From NCBI RefSeq assembly GCF_028206795.1, contig NZ_JAQLFJ010000005.1, forward strand, positions 62,001-126,000: DNA of 64,000 bases. The letters run 5' to 3'. The DNA is from Collinsella aerofaciens (lineage in GTDB: Bacteria > Actinomycetota > Coriobacteriia > Coriobacteriales > Coriobacteriaceae). The notes below the pieces were generated by a model that was given only the letters and a program-made list of their open reading frames with translations, made no database searches and was not told the DNA's origin. Made by a program: the position numbers and the translations under genes. Positions 1 to 7,082 of this stretch are shown here, piece after piece; the first letter of the stretch is position 1, and each line of letters begins with the position of its first letter.

Positions 1-17
1 AGGAAATACCAGAGAGC

Positions 18-854
18 CTATTTATCCGAGTGGACAGAAGCCACGCGATTCACATGCATGATCAGATAGACGAGCTCCTCTTGGGCCAATGGCTCGCCAA
101 AGGTCTCTTGAATCAGATCGTCGACACGGTGAGCGCAACGCGATGCCGCCGGATACTGCTCCACGAGCACGTCGTAAAGACCGGAGTTCTCGGTATCGAT
201 CGGCTCTTTCTTTGCCACGCGGTCGAGCAGATAGCGCACATGAGTGGCAAAGCGGGCAAAGGCGAACGACGAGCGATCGACCGTCACACCCAACTCTTCT
301 TGAATAATCGCGACCGTCATATCGAGCAGTCGCTCCTCGTGCTGCTCGGCAAGCACGCGCCGCTCGCTCGGCTTAACCGATGCGTTGACAATCGACATGG
401 CAATGCCCGCGGCCTCGCTTCGGGGCATACGCACACGGAAGCTTTTCTGGATGCCGCGAACAGCCAGCTCGCCCAAGCGGTATTCGATGGGATGCAGCTG
501 CTCCAGATCGCGCTCGAGCGGCAACGACACCACCATGTGTTCGCGGGCGCGCTTAATGGCAAACTGGATATGGTCCGCCAGTGTAATGGGGAGGTTAGGG
601 CTCAATTCGTACGAAAGCTGTCCGGTTGCGATATCAGCCAGCTGAGCAGAAAACTCCAGCACCTCGGGGTCGACCTCATCAATAAACGCCAGGTACTTTG
701 AATCAATGCCGTAAAAGGTACGCGTGATGACATCCAGGTCGACCTCATGCGGCATATCGCCAAAGCCGATACCGCGACCCAGCGCGATAAGCTGACGCCC
801 CGCGCCGTCTTCGCAGATGGCAGCGTTATGGTTAATGCGCTGGATAGCCCTCAT
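18..854 (-). CDS. BglG/LicT-family transcriptional antiterminator
   Basis: An RNA-binding antiterminator with PTS regulation domains. It would bind a leader hairpin of a sugar-PTS operon and prevent termination when the sugar is present. The N-terminus MRAIQRINHNAAI matches the CAT RNA-binding domain of LicT/BglG. Two PRD-like helical domains follow (about residues 65-165 and 170-275), with histidines in contexts such as LADHIQFAI, EQLHPIEY and YLIMHVNR that fit phosphorylation sites. The length (278 aa) is usual for the family. I chose the ATG at 854 because AGGAGC lies 9 nt upstream; a longer reading frame to 893 lacks a site. The expected target PTS genes would lie beyond the left edge, so the sugar is unknown. 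Confidence 0.88.
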   Translation of the reverse strand: MRAIQRINHNAAICEDGAGRQLIALGRGIGFGDMPHEVDLDVITRTFYGIDSKYLAFIDEVDPEVLEFSAQLADIATGQLSYELSPNLPITLADHIQFAIKRAREHMVVSLPLERDLEQLHPIEYRLGELAVRGIQKSFRVRMPRSEAAGIAMSIVNASVKPSERRVLAEQHEERLLDMTVAIIQEELGVTVDRSSFAFARFATHVRYLLDRVAKKEPIDTENSGLYDVLVEQYPAASRCAHRVDDLIQETFGEPLAQEELVYLIMHVNRVASVHSDK

Positions 855-927
855 GGATTCATCGCTCCTACTGAAACGCGCCGCACAGACCATCCGCGCG
901 GCGCGTTCATTCTACCTGCACTTACAG

Positions 928-1473
928 CTACAGTCCAAAGAAGCCTAGGATTTGGTCACGGCTTACGGGCTTGTAGTTGTTGGCATCGAGGCCAACGTCG
1001 TAGCGCAGAACCGGGCGCTCGCGATCGCGGTTGCGCGCGTTGGTGCGGTCTCCCCTGCTGTGGATATGCCCGTGCAACATGATGGCGCCACGCGCCTTGC
1101 CGTTCCAGCTGAGCATGGGGTAATGGCTCATTACCAGGCGATGGCCCTTCGCGTAACCGGGGGCGACCTCCAGATAATCGCGCACCTCATCCCAAATGTG
1201 CGGCGCGTCTGGATCTTCCCAGTCGCCGTCATGGTTACCGCGGATGAGCGTTACGTTCTGACATTCGATGCGCTCGCGCAGGCGCACCGCCTCCGCCAGG
1301 GGCAAACGATAGGTAAAGTCTCCCAAGATATAGAGGCGGTCGTCCACAGCCACGCACTCATTGATGGCATCGATGACCTTGCGGTTCATCTCCTCGACCG
1401 AATCAAACGGTCGATCCATGTCGTGCAAGATATTCGTATCGCCCAGGTGCAGGTCGGCGGTAAACCACATCAT
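928..1473 (-). CDS. metallophosphoesterase, calcineurin-like
   Basis: A small (181 aa) calcineurin-like phosphoesterase, predicted cytoplasmic, using two metal ions. All blocks of the fold are visible in order: DLHLGD near the N-terminus (metal ligands Asp and His), GDF, GNHD, SHYP and GHIH. It resembles the short stand-alone phosphoesterases often annotated only as hydrolases. The substrate cannot be told from sequence. The start at the tandem ATGATG (1473/1470) is favoured over an upstream ATG at 1488, because GAGGA sits about 9 nt before it and residue 6 onward matches the usual MxWFTADLHLG beginning. It lies behind the antiterminator in the same direction, about 70 bp apart, probably as a separate unit. 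Confidence 0.85.
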   Translation of the reverse strand: MMWFTADLHLGDTNILHDMDRPFDSVEEMNRKVIDAINECVAVDDRLYILGDFTYRLPLAEAVRLRERIECQNVTLIRGNHDGDWEDPDAPHIWDEVRDYLEVAPGYAKGHRLVMSHYPMLSWNGKARGAIMLHGHIHSRGDRTNARNRDRERPVLRYDVGLDANNYKPVSRDQILGFFGL

Positions 1474-1539
1474 CGTCTCTGTCCTCATTTCGCAACGCGT
1501 ATAAGACCTGTTTAGTATACAGACGCGGCGATGAGACAG

Positions 1540-1731
1540 TCACCCAAAGAGCCCGCCGAACAGACCTCGGCGACGCTTGTCCTGCTTTTTCGAAGCGTCA
1601 TCCCGCGTCTTCTTGCCCTGCCGCTTCTTACGGTCCTGCTCCAACTCATCGTCATCGAGTAGCATATCCCACTCAAACGGATCGTCTGTCAGATCGAACA
1701 GGTCATCGTCATCAAACACGTGCGCCTCCAT
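1540..1731 (-). CDS. small charged protein of unknown function (63 aa)
   Basis: A 63-residue ORF with a strongly acidic first half (FDDDDLFDLTDDPFEWD and LLDDDELE) and a lysine/arginine-rich second half ending RRRGLFGGLFG. There is no recognisable domain, signal peptide or membrane segment. It starts 6 nt after the stop of the 59-residue cysteine-rich ORF on the same strand, which suggests translational coupling. No clear Shine-Dalgarno sequence precedes either gene. The segregated charge pattern looks like a real low-complexity protein rather than a shadow, but only conservation in relatives would settle it. Confidence 0.5.
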   Translation of the reverse strand: MEAHVFDDDDLFDLTDDPFEWDMLLDDDELEQDRKKRQGKKTRDDASKKQDKRRRGLFGGLFG

Positions 1732-1737
1732 TACCGA

Positions 1738-1917
1738 TTAGCGAGCATCCACAACGTAGTTGAGAAGTCTACGGGCCCGTGCGGACACAAATTCATCCTG
1801 TCTGCGTCTTTCAATCGTTTGCCGCAACGCTTGCGCAACGGAACGCTTGCAGATAAGATGGGAACACGGATGGCACCCGTGGCAGCGGGTCTTGCCAACT
1901 CCGATACACGTTTTCAT
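1738..1917 (-). CDS. small cysteine/histidine-rich ORF (59 aa)
   Basis: A short ORF read directly from the minus strand: MKTCIGVGKTRCHGCHPC, then SHLIC, followed by an arginine-rich helical tail (RQTIERRRQD). Cysteines at 4, 12, 15, 18 and 23 with histidines at 13, 16 and 20 could form a small metal-binding knuckle. The stop TAA is 6 nt before the ATG of the acidic/basic 63-aa ORF, so the pair would be a mini-operon. Against it, no good ribosome binding site is visible and a terminator-like hairpin lies immediately upstream. Function unknown. Confidence 0.4.
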   Translation of the reverse strand: MKTCIGVGKTRCHGCHPCSHLICKRSVAQALRQTIERRRQDEFVSARARRLLNYVVDAR

Positions 1918-1923
1918 CGTGAG

Positions 1924-1960
1924 AAATGGCCGTCTTCGCTTACGCGGGGGCGGCCACTTT
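1924..1960 (-). terminator. hairpin downstream of the aldehyde dehydrogenase gene
   Basis: TGGCCG at 1927-1932 pairs with CGGCCA at 1951-1956, extended by AAA/TTT across a one-base bulge. It lies in the 66 bp between the aldehyde dehydrogenase stop and the ATG of the cysteine-rich ORF. The T tract is short on either strand, so it may be a weak terminator or a leader hairpin for the small ORFs. Confidence 0.45.
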
Positions 1961-1983
1961 GTTTATCCCTATGTCATCTGATT

Positions 1984-3363
1984 CTAATGCACAAACATGC
2001 GCACGAACTTGTGCTTCCAGCTTGCATAAGGGGCATAGCGGAATGGCACGTCCAGCCATGTTGCTTTGTTCACGATGCTCTTCTTGTGGCTAAACGTATC
2101 GAAGCTCTCACGGCCATGGTACTGGCCCATACCGCTCGCACCCATGCCGCCAAAGCCCATATGGCTCGTAGCCAAGTGCATGATCGTGTCGTTGACGCAG
2201 CCACCACCAAAGGGCACGCAGCGCACAAAGCGCTGCTGAACCTCACGGTCCTGGCTAAAGATATACAGGGCCAGCGGCGTCGGACGATCCGTAATAAACG
2301 TCTCGGCCTCGTCTAGGCTCTCAAACGTCAGCACCGGCAAGATAGGACCGAAGATCTCCTCCTGCATCACGGCGTCATTGAGGGTCACGCCGTCCAAAAT
2401 CGTCGGCTCAATCTTGAGCGAAGCCTCGCGTGCGGCACCCCCAAGCACGACCTTATCGGGATCAATCAACCCGCGCACGCGCGCAAAATGCTTGGTGTTG
2501 ACGATATGCCCGTAGTCCTCGTTATCGAGCGGATGTTCACCAAACATACGGCGGGCCTCTTCCTTGATAAGGCCCAGCAGCTCGTCGTGCACGCGCGCAT
2601 CGACCAGCAGGTAGTCGGGCGCCACGCAGGTCTGCCCCACGTTAAGCCATTTACCAAAGGCGATACGCCGCGCCGCGACCTTCAAGTTTGCCGTCGCATC
2701 CACGATGCAGGGACTCTTTCCGCCCAGCTCAAGCGTCACGGGCGTAAGATTTTTACTTGCGCGCTCCATGACGAGCTTGCCGACCGGAACGCTACCGGTA
2801 AAGAAGATCTTGTCCCAGCACTCGTCGAGCAGCGCTTCGTTTTCGGCGCGGCCGCCCTCGACAACCGTCACCAGACGCGGATCAAACGCCTCTTCACAGA
2901 TCCGCTTGAGCACCGCGCTTGATGCCGGAGCATAGGCGCTCGGCTTGATGACCACGGTATTGCCCGCGGCAAGGGCGCCGGCAAGCGGCTCGAGCGTTAG
3001 CAAAAACGGGTAGTTCCAGGGCGCCATAATGAGCGTGACGCCATAGGGCATGGCTTGCGTTTTGCACACACTCACGGCGTTGGCGAGGTCACACGGACGC
3101 AGGCGCGGACGACTCCATCGAGCCACATGCGCAATCTGATGACGAATCTCGGAAAGCGAGGTGCCGATCTCACACATATAGGCCTCGTCATGCGACTTTC
3201 CCAAATCGGTCTTGAGCGCATGGGCAATATCGGCCTCGTGCGCCCGCACTGCGTCGCGCAAGCTCACGAGCGCGCGACGGCGAGCGTCGACATCAAACGT
3301 AGCGTGCGTCTTAAAGTAGGCACGCTGATCGCCGACGATACGCGCAATTTCCTCGGTGTTCAT
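1984..3363 (-). CDS. aldehyde dehydrogenase (NAD(P)+), class 3-like
   Basis: Oxidises an aldehyde to the acid with NAD(P)+. The 459-aa protein has the class 3/YwdH-type layout with no long N-terminal extension. Visible motifs are MAPWNYPFLL (cofactor domain), FTGSVPVGK (nucleotide-binding loop), LELGGKSP (general-base Glu), and GQTCVAPDY with the catalytic Cys. The late motif EEIFGPILPV is also present. AGGAGG precedes the ATG by 5 nt. It starts 8 nt after the stop of the iron-type alcohol dehydrogenase, so the two form an operon that could interconvert an alcohol, its aldehyde and the acid. The physiological substrate is not evident. Confidence 0.92.
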   Translation of the reverse strand: MNTEEIARIVGDQRAYFKTHATFDVDARRRALVSLRDAVRAHEADIAHALKTDLGKSHDEAYMCEIGTSLSEIRHQIAHVARWSRPRLRPCDLANAVSVCKTQAMPYGVTLIMAPWNYPFLLTLEPLAGALAAGNTVVIKPSAYAPASSAVLKRICEEAFDPRLVTVVEGGRAENEALLDECWDKIFFTGSVPVGKLVMERASKNLTPVTLELGGKSPCIVDATANLKVAARRIAFGKWLNVGQTCVAPDYLLVDARVHDELLGLIKEEARRMFGEHPLDNEDYGHIVNTKHFARVRGLIDPDKVVLGGAAREASLKIEPTILDGVTLNDAVMQEEIFGPILPVLTFESLDEAETFITDRPTPLALYIFSQDREVQQRFVRCVPFGGGCVNDTIMHLATSHMGFGGMGASGMGQYHGRESFDTFSHKKSIVNKATWLDVPFRYAPYASWKHKFVRMFVH

Positions 3364-3371
3364 GGGCCCTC

Positions 3372-4592
3372 CTAGTTCTCGTCTTCAAACATACCACCCG
3401 CAACGACCTCGTACATATGCTCGAGCTCCAAACGGTCCATTAAAAGCGGAACGGGGTACAGGGGATTGGCCTCGGCATCGGCATGCGCCGCCATCTCAGG
3501 AATGTCGGAGCGGCGAATGCCCGTCACATATTTGGGTATGCCCAAGGCGGCGTTCATGCGGTCGACCCAATCGATAAAGGCCTCAGCAGCCACGTTGTCC
3601 AGCGCATTAGCCGGCGCAATGCCGGCCATGCGGGCGAGATCGGCGAGCTTGGGAGCAGCAGCTTCGCCATAGGCGCGAAGCATGTGCGGCAGGATGATGG
3701 CGTTGGCCAAGCCGTGGGGAATCCCGTAACGCCCGCCCAGGCTGTGCGCGATGGCATGGACGTATCCAACATAAGAGCGCGTAAAGGCAACGCCCGCTTT
3801 ATACGCCGCCGAAAGCATATTGCGGCGCGCACGCATGTTGCCACCGCACTCATAGGCCTCGAGCAAATTGTCGTGGATGAGCTGCACCGCCTGGCGCGCC
3901 ATCCTGCGCGTATAGGGCGTGGTGCTGCGCCCGATAAAGGCCTCGACGGCATGTGTCAGGGCGTCCATGCCCGTTTGCCCCGTAATGGAGGCGGGCAGGC
4001 CGCGCGTAAACTCGGGGTCGTGCACCGCAAAGCGCGGGATCAGCACAAAGTCGTTGATGGGATACTTGTAGTGCGTCTCGTCGTCGGTAATTACCGCTGC
4101 AAGCGTGACCTCGCTTCCCGTGCCCGCCGTGGTGGGAACGGCGATGAGCAGCGGCAGGTGACGATGGATACGCAACAGGCCGCGCATCTTGTTGATGGGC
4201 TTCTTTGGCTGCGCGATGCGCGCGCCCACGCCCTTGGCGCAGTCCATGGCCGAACCGCCGCCAAAGCCGATAATGGCCTGGCAGGCGCTCTCGCGATACA
4301 GGGACGCCGCTTCCTCCACGTTTGAGACCGTGGGGTTCGCACGTGTTTCGGCATAGACCGCAGCGCTAATTCCCTTGGACGCGAGCGCTGTCTCGAGCGG
4401 TGCCGTGAGCCCCAGACGGGCAATGCCGGGATCTGTCACGATAAGAACATGGTGTATTGAACGCTTTTGAAGCACTGCGGGCACTTCCTCAGCGTGCTCT
4501 AAAATGCGTGGCTCGGTATAGGGCAGCACCGGCAATGCGATGCGAAAAACCGTTTGATACGTTCGGCACCAGGCGCGGCGGGCTAGATGCAT
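3372..4592 (-). CDS. iron-containing alcohol dehydrogenase
   Basis: A group III metal-dependent alcohol dehydrogenase of 406 aa, reducing an aldehyde or oxidising an alcohol with NAD(P). GFGGGSAMDCAK forms the dinucleotide-binding loop and PTTAGTGSE follows. The metal ligands are visible as Asp and His in MDALTHAVEAF and the two His in HSLGGRYGIPHG. The start at 4592 has AAGGAG upstream; the frame stays open to 4673 but has no site there. It is first gene of a two-gene operon with the aldehyde dehydrogenase. The upstream region carries two copies of a palindrome, suggesting control by a dimeric repressor such as a TetR-type protein not encoded in this window. Confidence 0.92.
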   Translation of the reverse strand: MHLARRAWCRTYQTVFRIALPVLPYTEPRILEHAEEVPAVLQKRSIHHVLIVTDPGIARLGLTAPLETALASKGISAAVYAETRANPTVSNVEEAASLYRESACQAIIGFGGGSAMDCAKGVGARIAQPKKPINKMRGLLRIHRHLPLLIAVPTTAGTGSEVTLAAVITDDETHYKYPINDFVLIPRFAVHDPEFTRGLPASITGQTGMDALTHAVEAFIGRSTTPYTRRMARQAVQLIHDNLLEAYECGGNMRARRNMLSAAYKAGVAFTRSYVGYVHAIAHSLGGRYGIPHGLANAIILPHMLRAYGEAAAPKLADLARMAGIAPANALDNVAAEAFIDWVDRMNAALGIPKYVTGIRRSDIPEMAAHADAEANPLYPVPLLMDRLELEHMYEVVAGGMFEDEN

Positions 4593-4610
4593 AAAGGAAG
4601 CTCCTTCATT

Positions 4611-4690
4611 TGTTGATTGGTCAACATTTGCTCGACCGATTGTACTCATCGGAGGTCGCACGAGGTCTAGCAATCGTTAATCAATCAACA
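4611..4690 (-). promoter_or_regulatory. duplicated palindromic operator upstream of the alcohol dehydrogenase operon
   Basis: A perfect palindrome TGTTGATTGGTCAACA lies at 4611-4626, overlapping the leader of the dehydrogenase gene. A second copy with one mismatch, GTTAATCAATCAAC, is at 4676-4689. Both fit GTTRA-N4-TCAAC, with centres 64 bp apart, about six helical turns. This is the arrangement expected for cooperative repressor binding; the regulator is unknown. Confidence 0.55.
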
Positions 4691-4848
4691 TCTACACATG
4701 CTTAAATTGTTTTATTAAAAATCATTCCTAATAGGCTTCACATTCGGTCTCATTTATGGATAATAGAACCCGTCAAGACGCACGTCCGGAGAGGGCCCTT
4801 ACGGGACCGGACGAGCGCACCATCGCCATCGATCGAAAGGATCGAATC

Positions 4849-5409
4849 ATGAAGTTTGTTTGCCCCGTTTGCGGTTATGTGGAAGAGTTCGACGGCGACC
4901 AGCTGCCCGAGGATTTCAAGTGCCCCCAGTGCGGCGTTCCCGGCTCTCGCTTCCTGAAGCAGGAGGAGGGCCAGCTCGAGTGGGCTGCCGAGCACGTCGT
5001 GGGCGTCGCCAAGATGGAGGGCGTCTCTGAGGACATCGTTGCCGATCTGCGCGCCAACTTTGAGGGCGAGTGCTCTGAGGTCGGTATGTACCTGGCCATG
5101 GCTCGCGTCGCTCATCGCGAGGGCTATCCCGAGATCGGCCTGTACTGGGAGAAGGCTGCCCACGAGGAGGCCGAGCATGCCGCCAAGTTCGCCGAGCTCC
5201 TGGGCGAGGTCGTGACCGATTCCACCAAGAAGAACCTCGAGATGCGCGTTGAGGCCGAGAATGGCGCCACCGCCGGCAAGACCGATCTTGCCAAGCGCGC
5301 CAAGGCCGCCGGTCTCGATGCTATCCACGACACCGTGCACGAGATGGCCCGCGACGAGGCTCGCCACGGCAAGGCTTTCGCCGGCCTGCTCAAGCGTTAC
5401 TTTGGCTAA
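4849..5409 (+). CDS. reverse rubrerythrin (peroxide-reducing ferritin-like protein)
   Basis: A 186-aa peroxide scavenger of anaerobes that reduces H2O2 to water with electrons from NADH via a redox partner. The rubredoxin-like iron site is at the N-terminus ([10 protein letters not shown] and CPQCGVPG), ahead of the ferritin-like four-helix domain, which is the reverse of classical rubrerythrin. Di-iron ligands are seen in [20 protein letters not shown] and the C-terminal [12 protein letters not shown]. The start at 4849 has AAAGG 8 nt upstream; the open frame before it is not coding. It is monocistronic, with a strong terminator behind it, and carries out oxidative-stress defence in the cytoplasm. 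Confidence 0.93.
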   Translation: MKFVCPVCGYVEEFDGDQLPEDFKCPQCGVPGSRFLKQEEGQLEWAAEHVVGVAKMEGVSEDIVADLRANFEGECSEVGMYLAMARVAHREGYPEIGLYWEKAAHEEAEHAAKFAELLGEVVTDSTKKNLEMRVEAENGATAGKTDLAKRAKAAGLDAIHDTVHEMARDEARHGKAFAGLLKRYFG

Positions 5410-5444
5410 GCCAGCAGCCTGAGAGATAATCTCTAGCTCGAAGA

Positions 5445-5475
5445 AGGCCCGGACCGTATTGGTTCGGGCCTTTTT
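5445..5475 (+). terminator. intrinsic terminator of the rubrerythrin gene
   Basis: AGGCCCGGACC pairs with GGTTCGGGCCT around a 5-nt loop and is followed by TTTTTGTG. Confidence 0.9.
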
Positions 5476-5540
5476 GTGTCTCGAGGACTCGTTAACGCCC
5501 TGAAATAGAGCTATCTTCGGCATCGGTCTCTCGTCAAAAA

Positions 5541-5663
5541 CTAAGTGAGTAGACTTTTCGAAACTTGCCGAGCAGACCATCCGTATTGCTTTATAAAGTC
5601 GCAGGTAAATGACTTGTTTCAAAACGGCCTGGTCGCCAAAGTGCCAAAAGCCTACTCACTTAG
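5541..5663. repeat. 123-bp palindromic element, copy 1
   Basis: The ends are CTAAGTGAGTAGACTTTT and AAAAGCCTACTCACTTAG, a terminal inverted repeat with one mismatch. It aligns without gaps to copy 2 at 6960-7082 in the same orientation; by hand 97 of 123 positions agree. The terminal TAAGTGAGTAG holds TAA, TGA and TAG in the three frames. The stop of the endonuclease-like gene (TAG, 5652-5654) lies inside the element, so its last codons are element sequence. No transposase ORF fits in it; it looks MITE-like or like a structured RNA repeat. Confidence 0.85.
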
Positions 5664-6779
5664 AACCGCAGCCGTCCACGATCGAGCTGTTTTGTGTCTA
5701 ACGGGCATCTTTCCGTCAATTACTCCCAATTTTGTCCAGTCAACGAATAGTTCAGACCGGAGTAATGTCTCAGCCCTTTGCTCATCTGAGCTTTTATCAC
5801 GATATTCAGCATCGAGCATCCTGCATACGGCCTTAACGATCGCGTGGAATCTACCCTCATCGGATATCTGTCTGTGTGTCAGGAGAAGTACATCGTAGCC
5901 CATGGCCTGAAGGGCCGTCATGCGGTCAGCGTCACGCAAGCCATCCCCTGCGCGTCCGTGCGAGGCCTTTCCCTGACATTCAATGGCCACCTGTCGCCTG
6001 CCGTCCGGCGAAGAAAGAAGTAGGTCGATATATACACGGGACTTTCCCACAATCGCTCGAGCACTTGTGCTTAGCATCACTTCAACATTAAGCTCTATGC
6101 CGCAAAAACCTTCGCCTCCCAGGGATCGCGGCAGTGCAAGTAGCAAATACGCCTCGACCTCAAAAGGCGACGCGGCGCCCAATGGAACGAGTTGCGATAC
6201 CGCTATAAATCTATTGCCGTAACGCATCCCGCAAACATCTGAACAAAAACGGTCAAGGTCTCCGCCCAAAACCAAAGCGTCTCGACGCCATAAATTTGAG
6301 GCGGTGCCGTCCTCGGACGGGCAGCGCACCCAACCGAACGTTGTCGAAATCGCGCCCGAATCAATTGCACGCGAAAGCTCCGCCTCAAGTGCCGCCGGCA
6401 GGGCACACACCGCAAACAAGCCACACATCTCCGCCAATACCAAAAGAAGCTGAAGATCCGTCAGATGCCGCAACATGATGAATGCCGTCAGTAGAGGAGA
6501 CGTAATCAAAACCCCATGCTCCGTTTCCAGCACGGATTCCCTGGGAAGCTCACCAAGAAACAGCCGCTGCCTAATGCTAGCAGGACAAGTCCGTTTGTTT
6601 CTCGACCGAACCAATGTATACAACGGAAAACCGAGCGCGACCGCAGCCGTCGGGTTGCGGGCGAGATCATATCGCTGCCGGTCTTCTTCCGGTCGTGGAA
6701 GCGGCGGACACAAAGCGCGGACTTGAGGAGGCAAACGCCAGTACCTAAAAGCTGATATGTCACAAAGTAAATCCTTCAT
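5652..6779 (-). CDS. endonuclease-like protein with C-terminal DUF559/Vsr-type region
   Basis: A 375-aa protein of unknown role. The N-terminal part begins MKDLLCDISAFRYWRLPPQ and shows no known fold by eye. The C-terminal region (about 250-345) resembles the DUF559/very-short-patch-repair nuclease core: YIDLLLSSPDG, then VAIECQGKASH, then DADRMTALQAMGYDVLLL. The acidic residue usual before the glycine is replaced by Gln in ECQGK, so activity is uncertain. An alternative GTG start is at 6785; neither has a clear ribosome binding site. The gene sits alone between the two 123-bp elements and is terminated inside copy 1. It may belong to a Coriobacteria-expanded family of defence-like or antitoxin-like proteins (inference). 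Confidence 0.7.
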   Translation of the reverse strand: MKDLLCDISAFRYWRLPPQVRALCPPLPRPEEDRQRYDLARNPTAAVALGFPLYTLVRSRNKRTCPASIRQRLFLGELPRESVLETEHGVLITSPLLTAFIMLRHLTDLQLLLVLAEMCGLFAVCALPAALEAELSRAIDSGAISTTFGWVRCPSEDGTASNLWRRDALVLGGDLDRFCSDVCGMRYGNRFIAVSQLVPLGAASPFEVEAYLLLALPRSLGGEGFCGIELNVEVMLSTSARAIVGKSRVYIDLLLSSPDGRRQVAIECQGKASHGRAGDGLRDADRMTALQAMGYDVLLLTHRQISDEGRFHAIVKAVCRMLDAEYRDKSSDEQRAETLLRSELFVDWTKLGVIDGKMPVRHKTARSWTAAVLSE

Positions 6780-6862
6780 AGGCACAGGAAAACACGAATT
6801 TCAACCCAGTCAGTCACGCATTGGCGCGAACGCACCAAAAATGGCGCCGAACGGACTGCCAA

Positions 6863-6928
6863 GTTTTCAACAGCCCTCCCCAACTGGCCAAAAGCTTGCC
6901 GAGAGCTGGACGAAGCCCTGTTGAAAAC
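6863..6928. repeat. inverted repeat upstream of the endonuclease-like gene
   Basis: GTTTTCAACAG at 6863-6873 is exactly complementary to CTGTTGAAAAC at 6918-6928, enclosing 44 nt and followed by an ATTTTTTCT stretch. It lies between the endonuclease-like gene start and copy 2 of the 123-bp element and could be a leader structure or terminator. Confidence 0.6.
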
Positions 6929-6959
6929 CCCATTTTTTCTCATGCAGGAGCTTTGCGCG

Positions 6960-7082
6960 GCAAGTGAGTAGACTTTTTTGAACATCCCGAGCAGGCCGGT
7001 CATCCTGCTTTTCAAAACCGCAGGTAGATAGCTTGTTACAAAACTGCCTGGTCGCCAAACTGCTAAAAGTCTACTCACTTAG
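6960..7082. repeat. 123-bp palindromic element, copy 2
   Basis: Same element as 5541-5663, same orientation and same length. The inner 16 bp of the ends, AAGTGAGTAGACTTTT and AAAAGTCTACTCACTT, are perfectly complementary. The right end supplies the TGA stop of pdxR (7075-7077), in a different frame from the one used by the endonuclease-like gene in copy 1. The two copies bracket about 1.3 kb holding one gene. Confidence 0.85.

Noticed and set aside
5545..5898. 117-aa plus-strand ORF over repeat copy 1
   Set aside because: It begins inside the palindromic element and runs antisense to the endonuclease-like gene, with no ribosome binding site.
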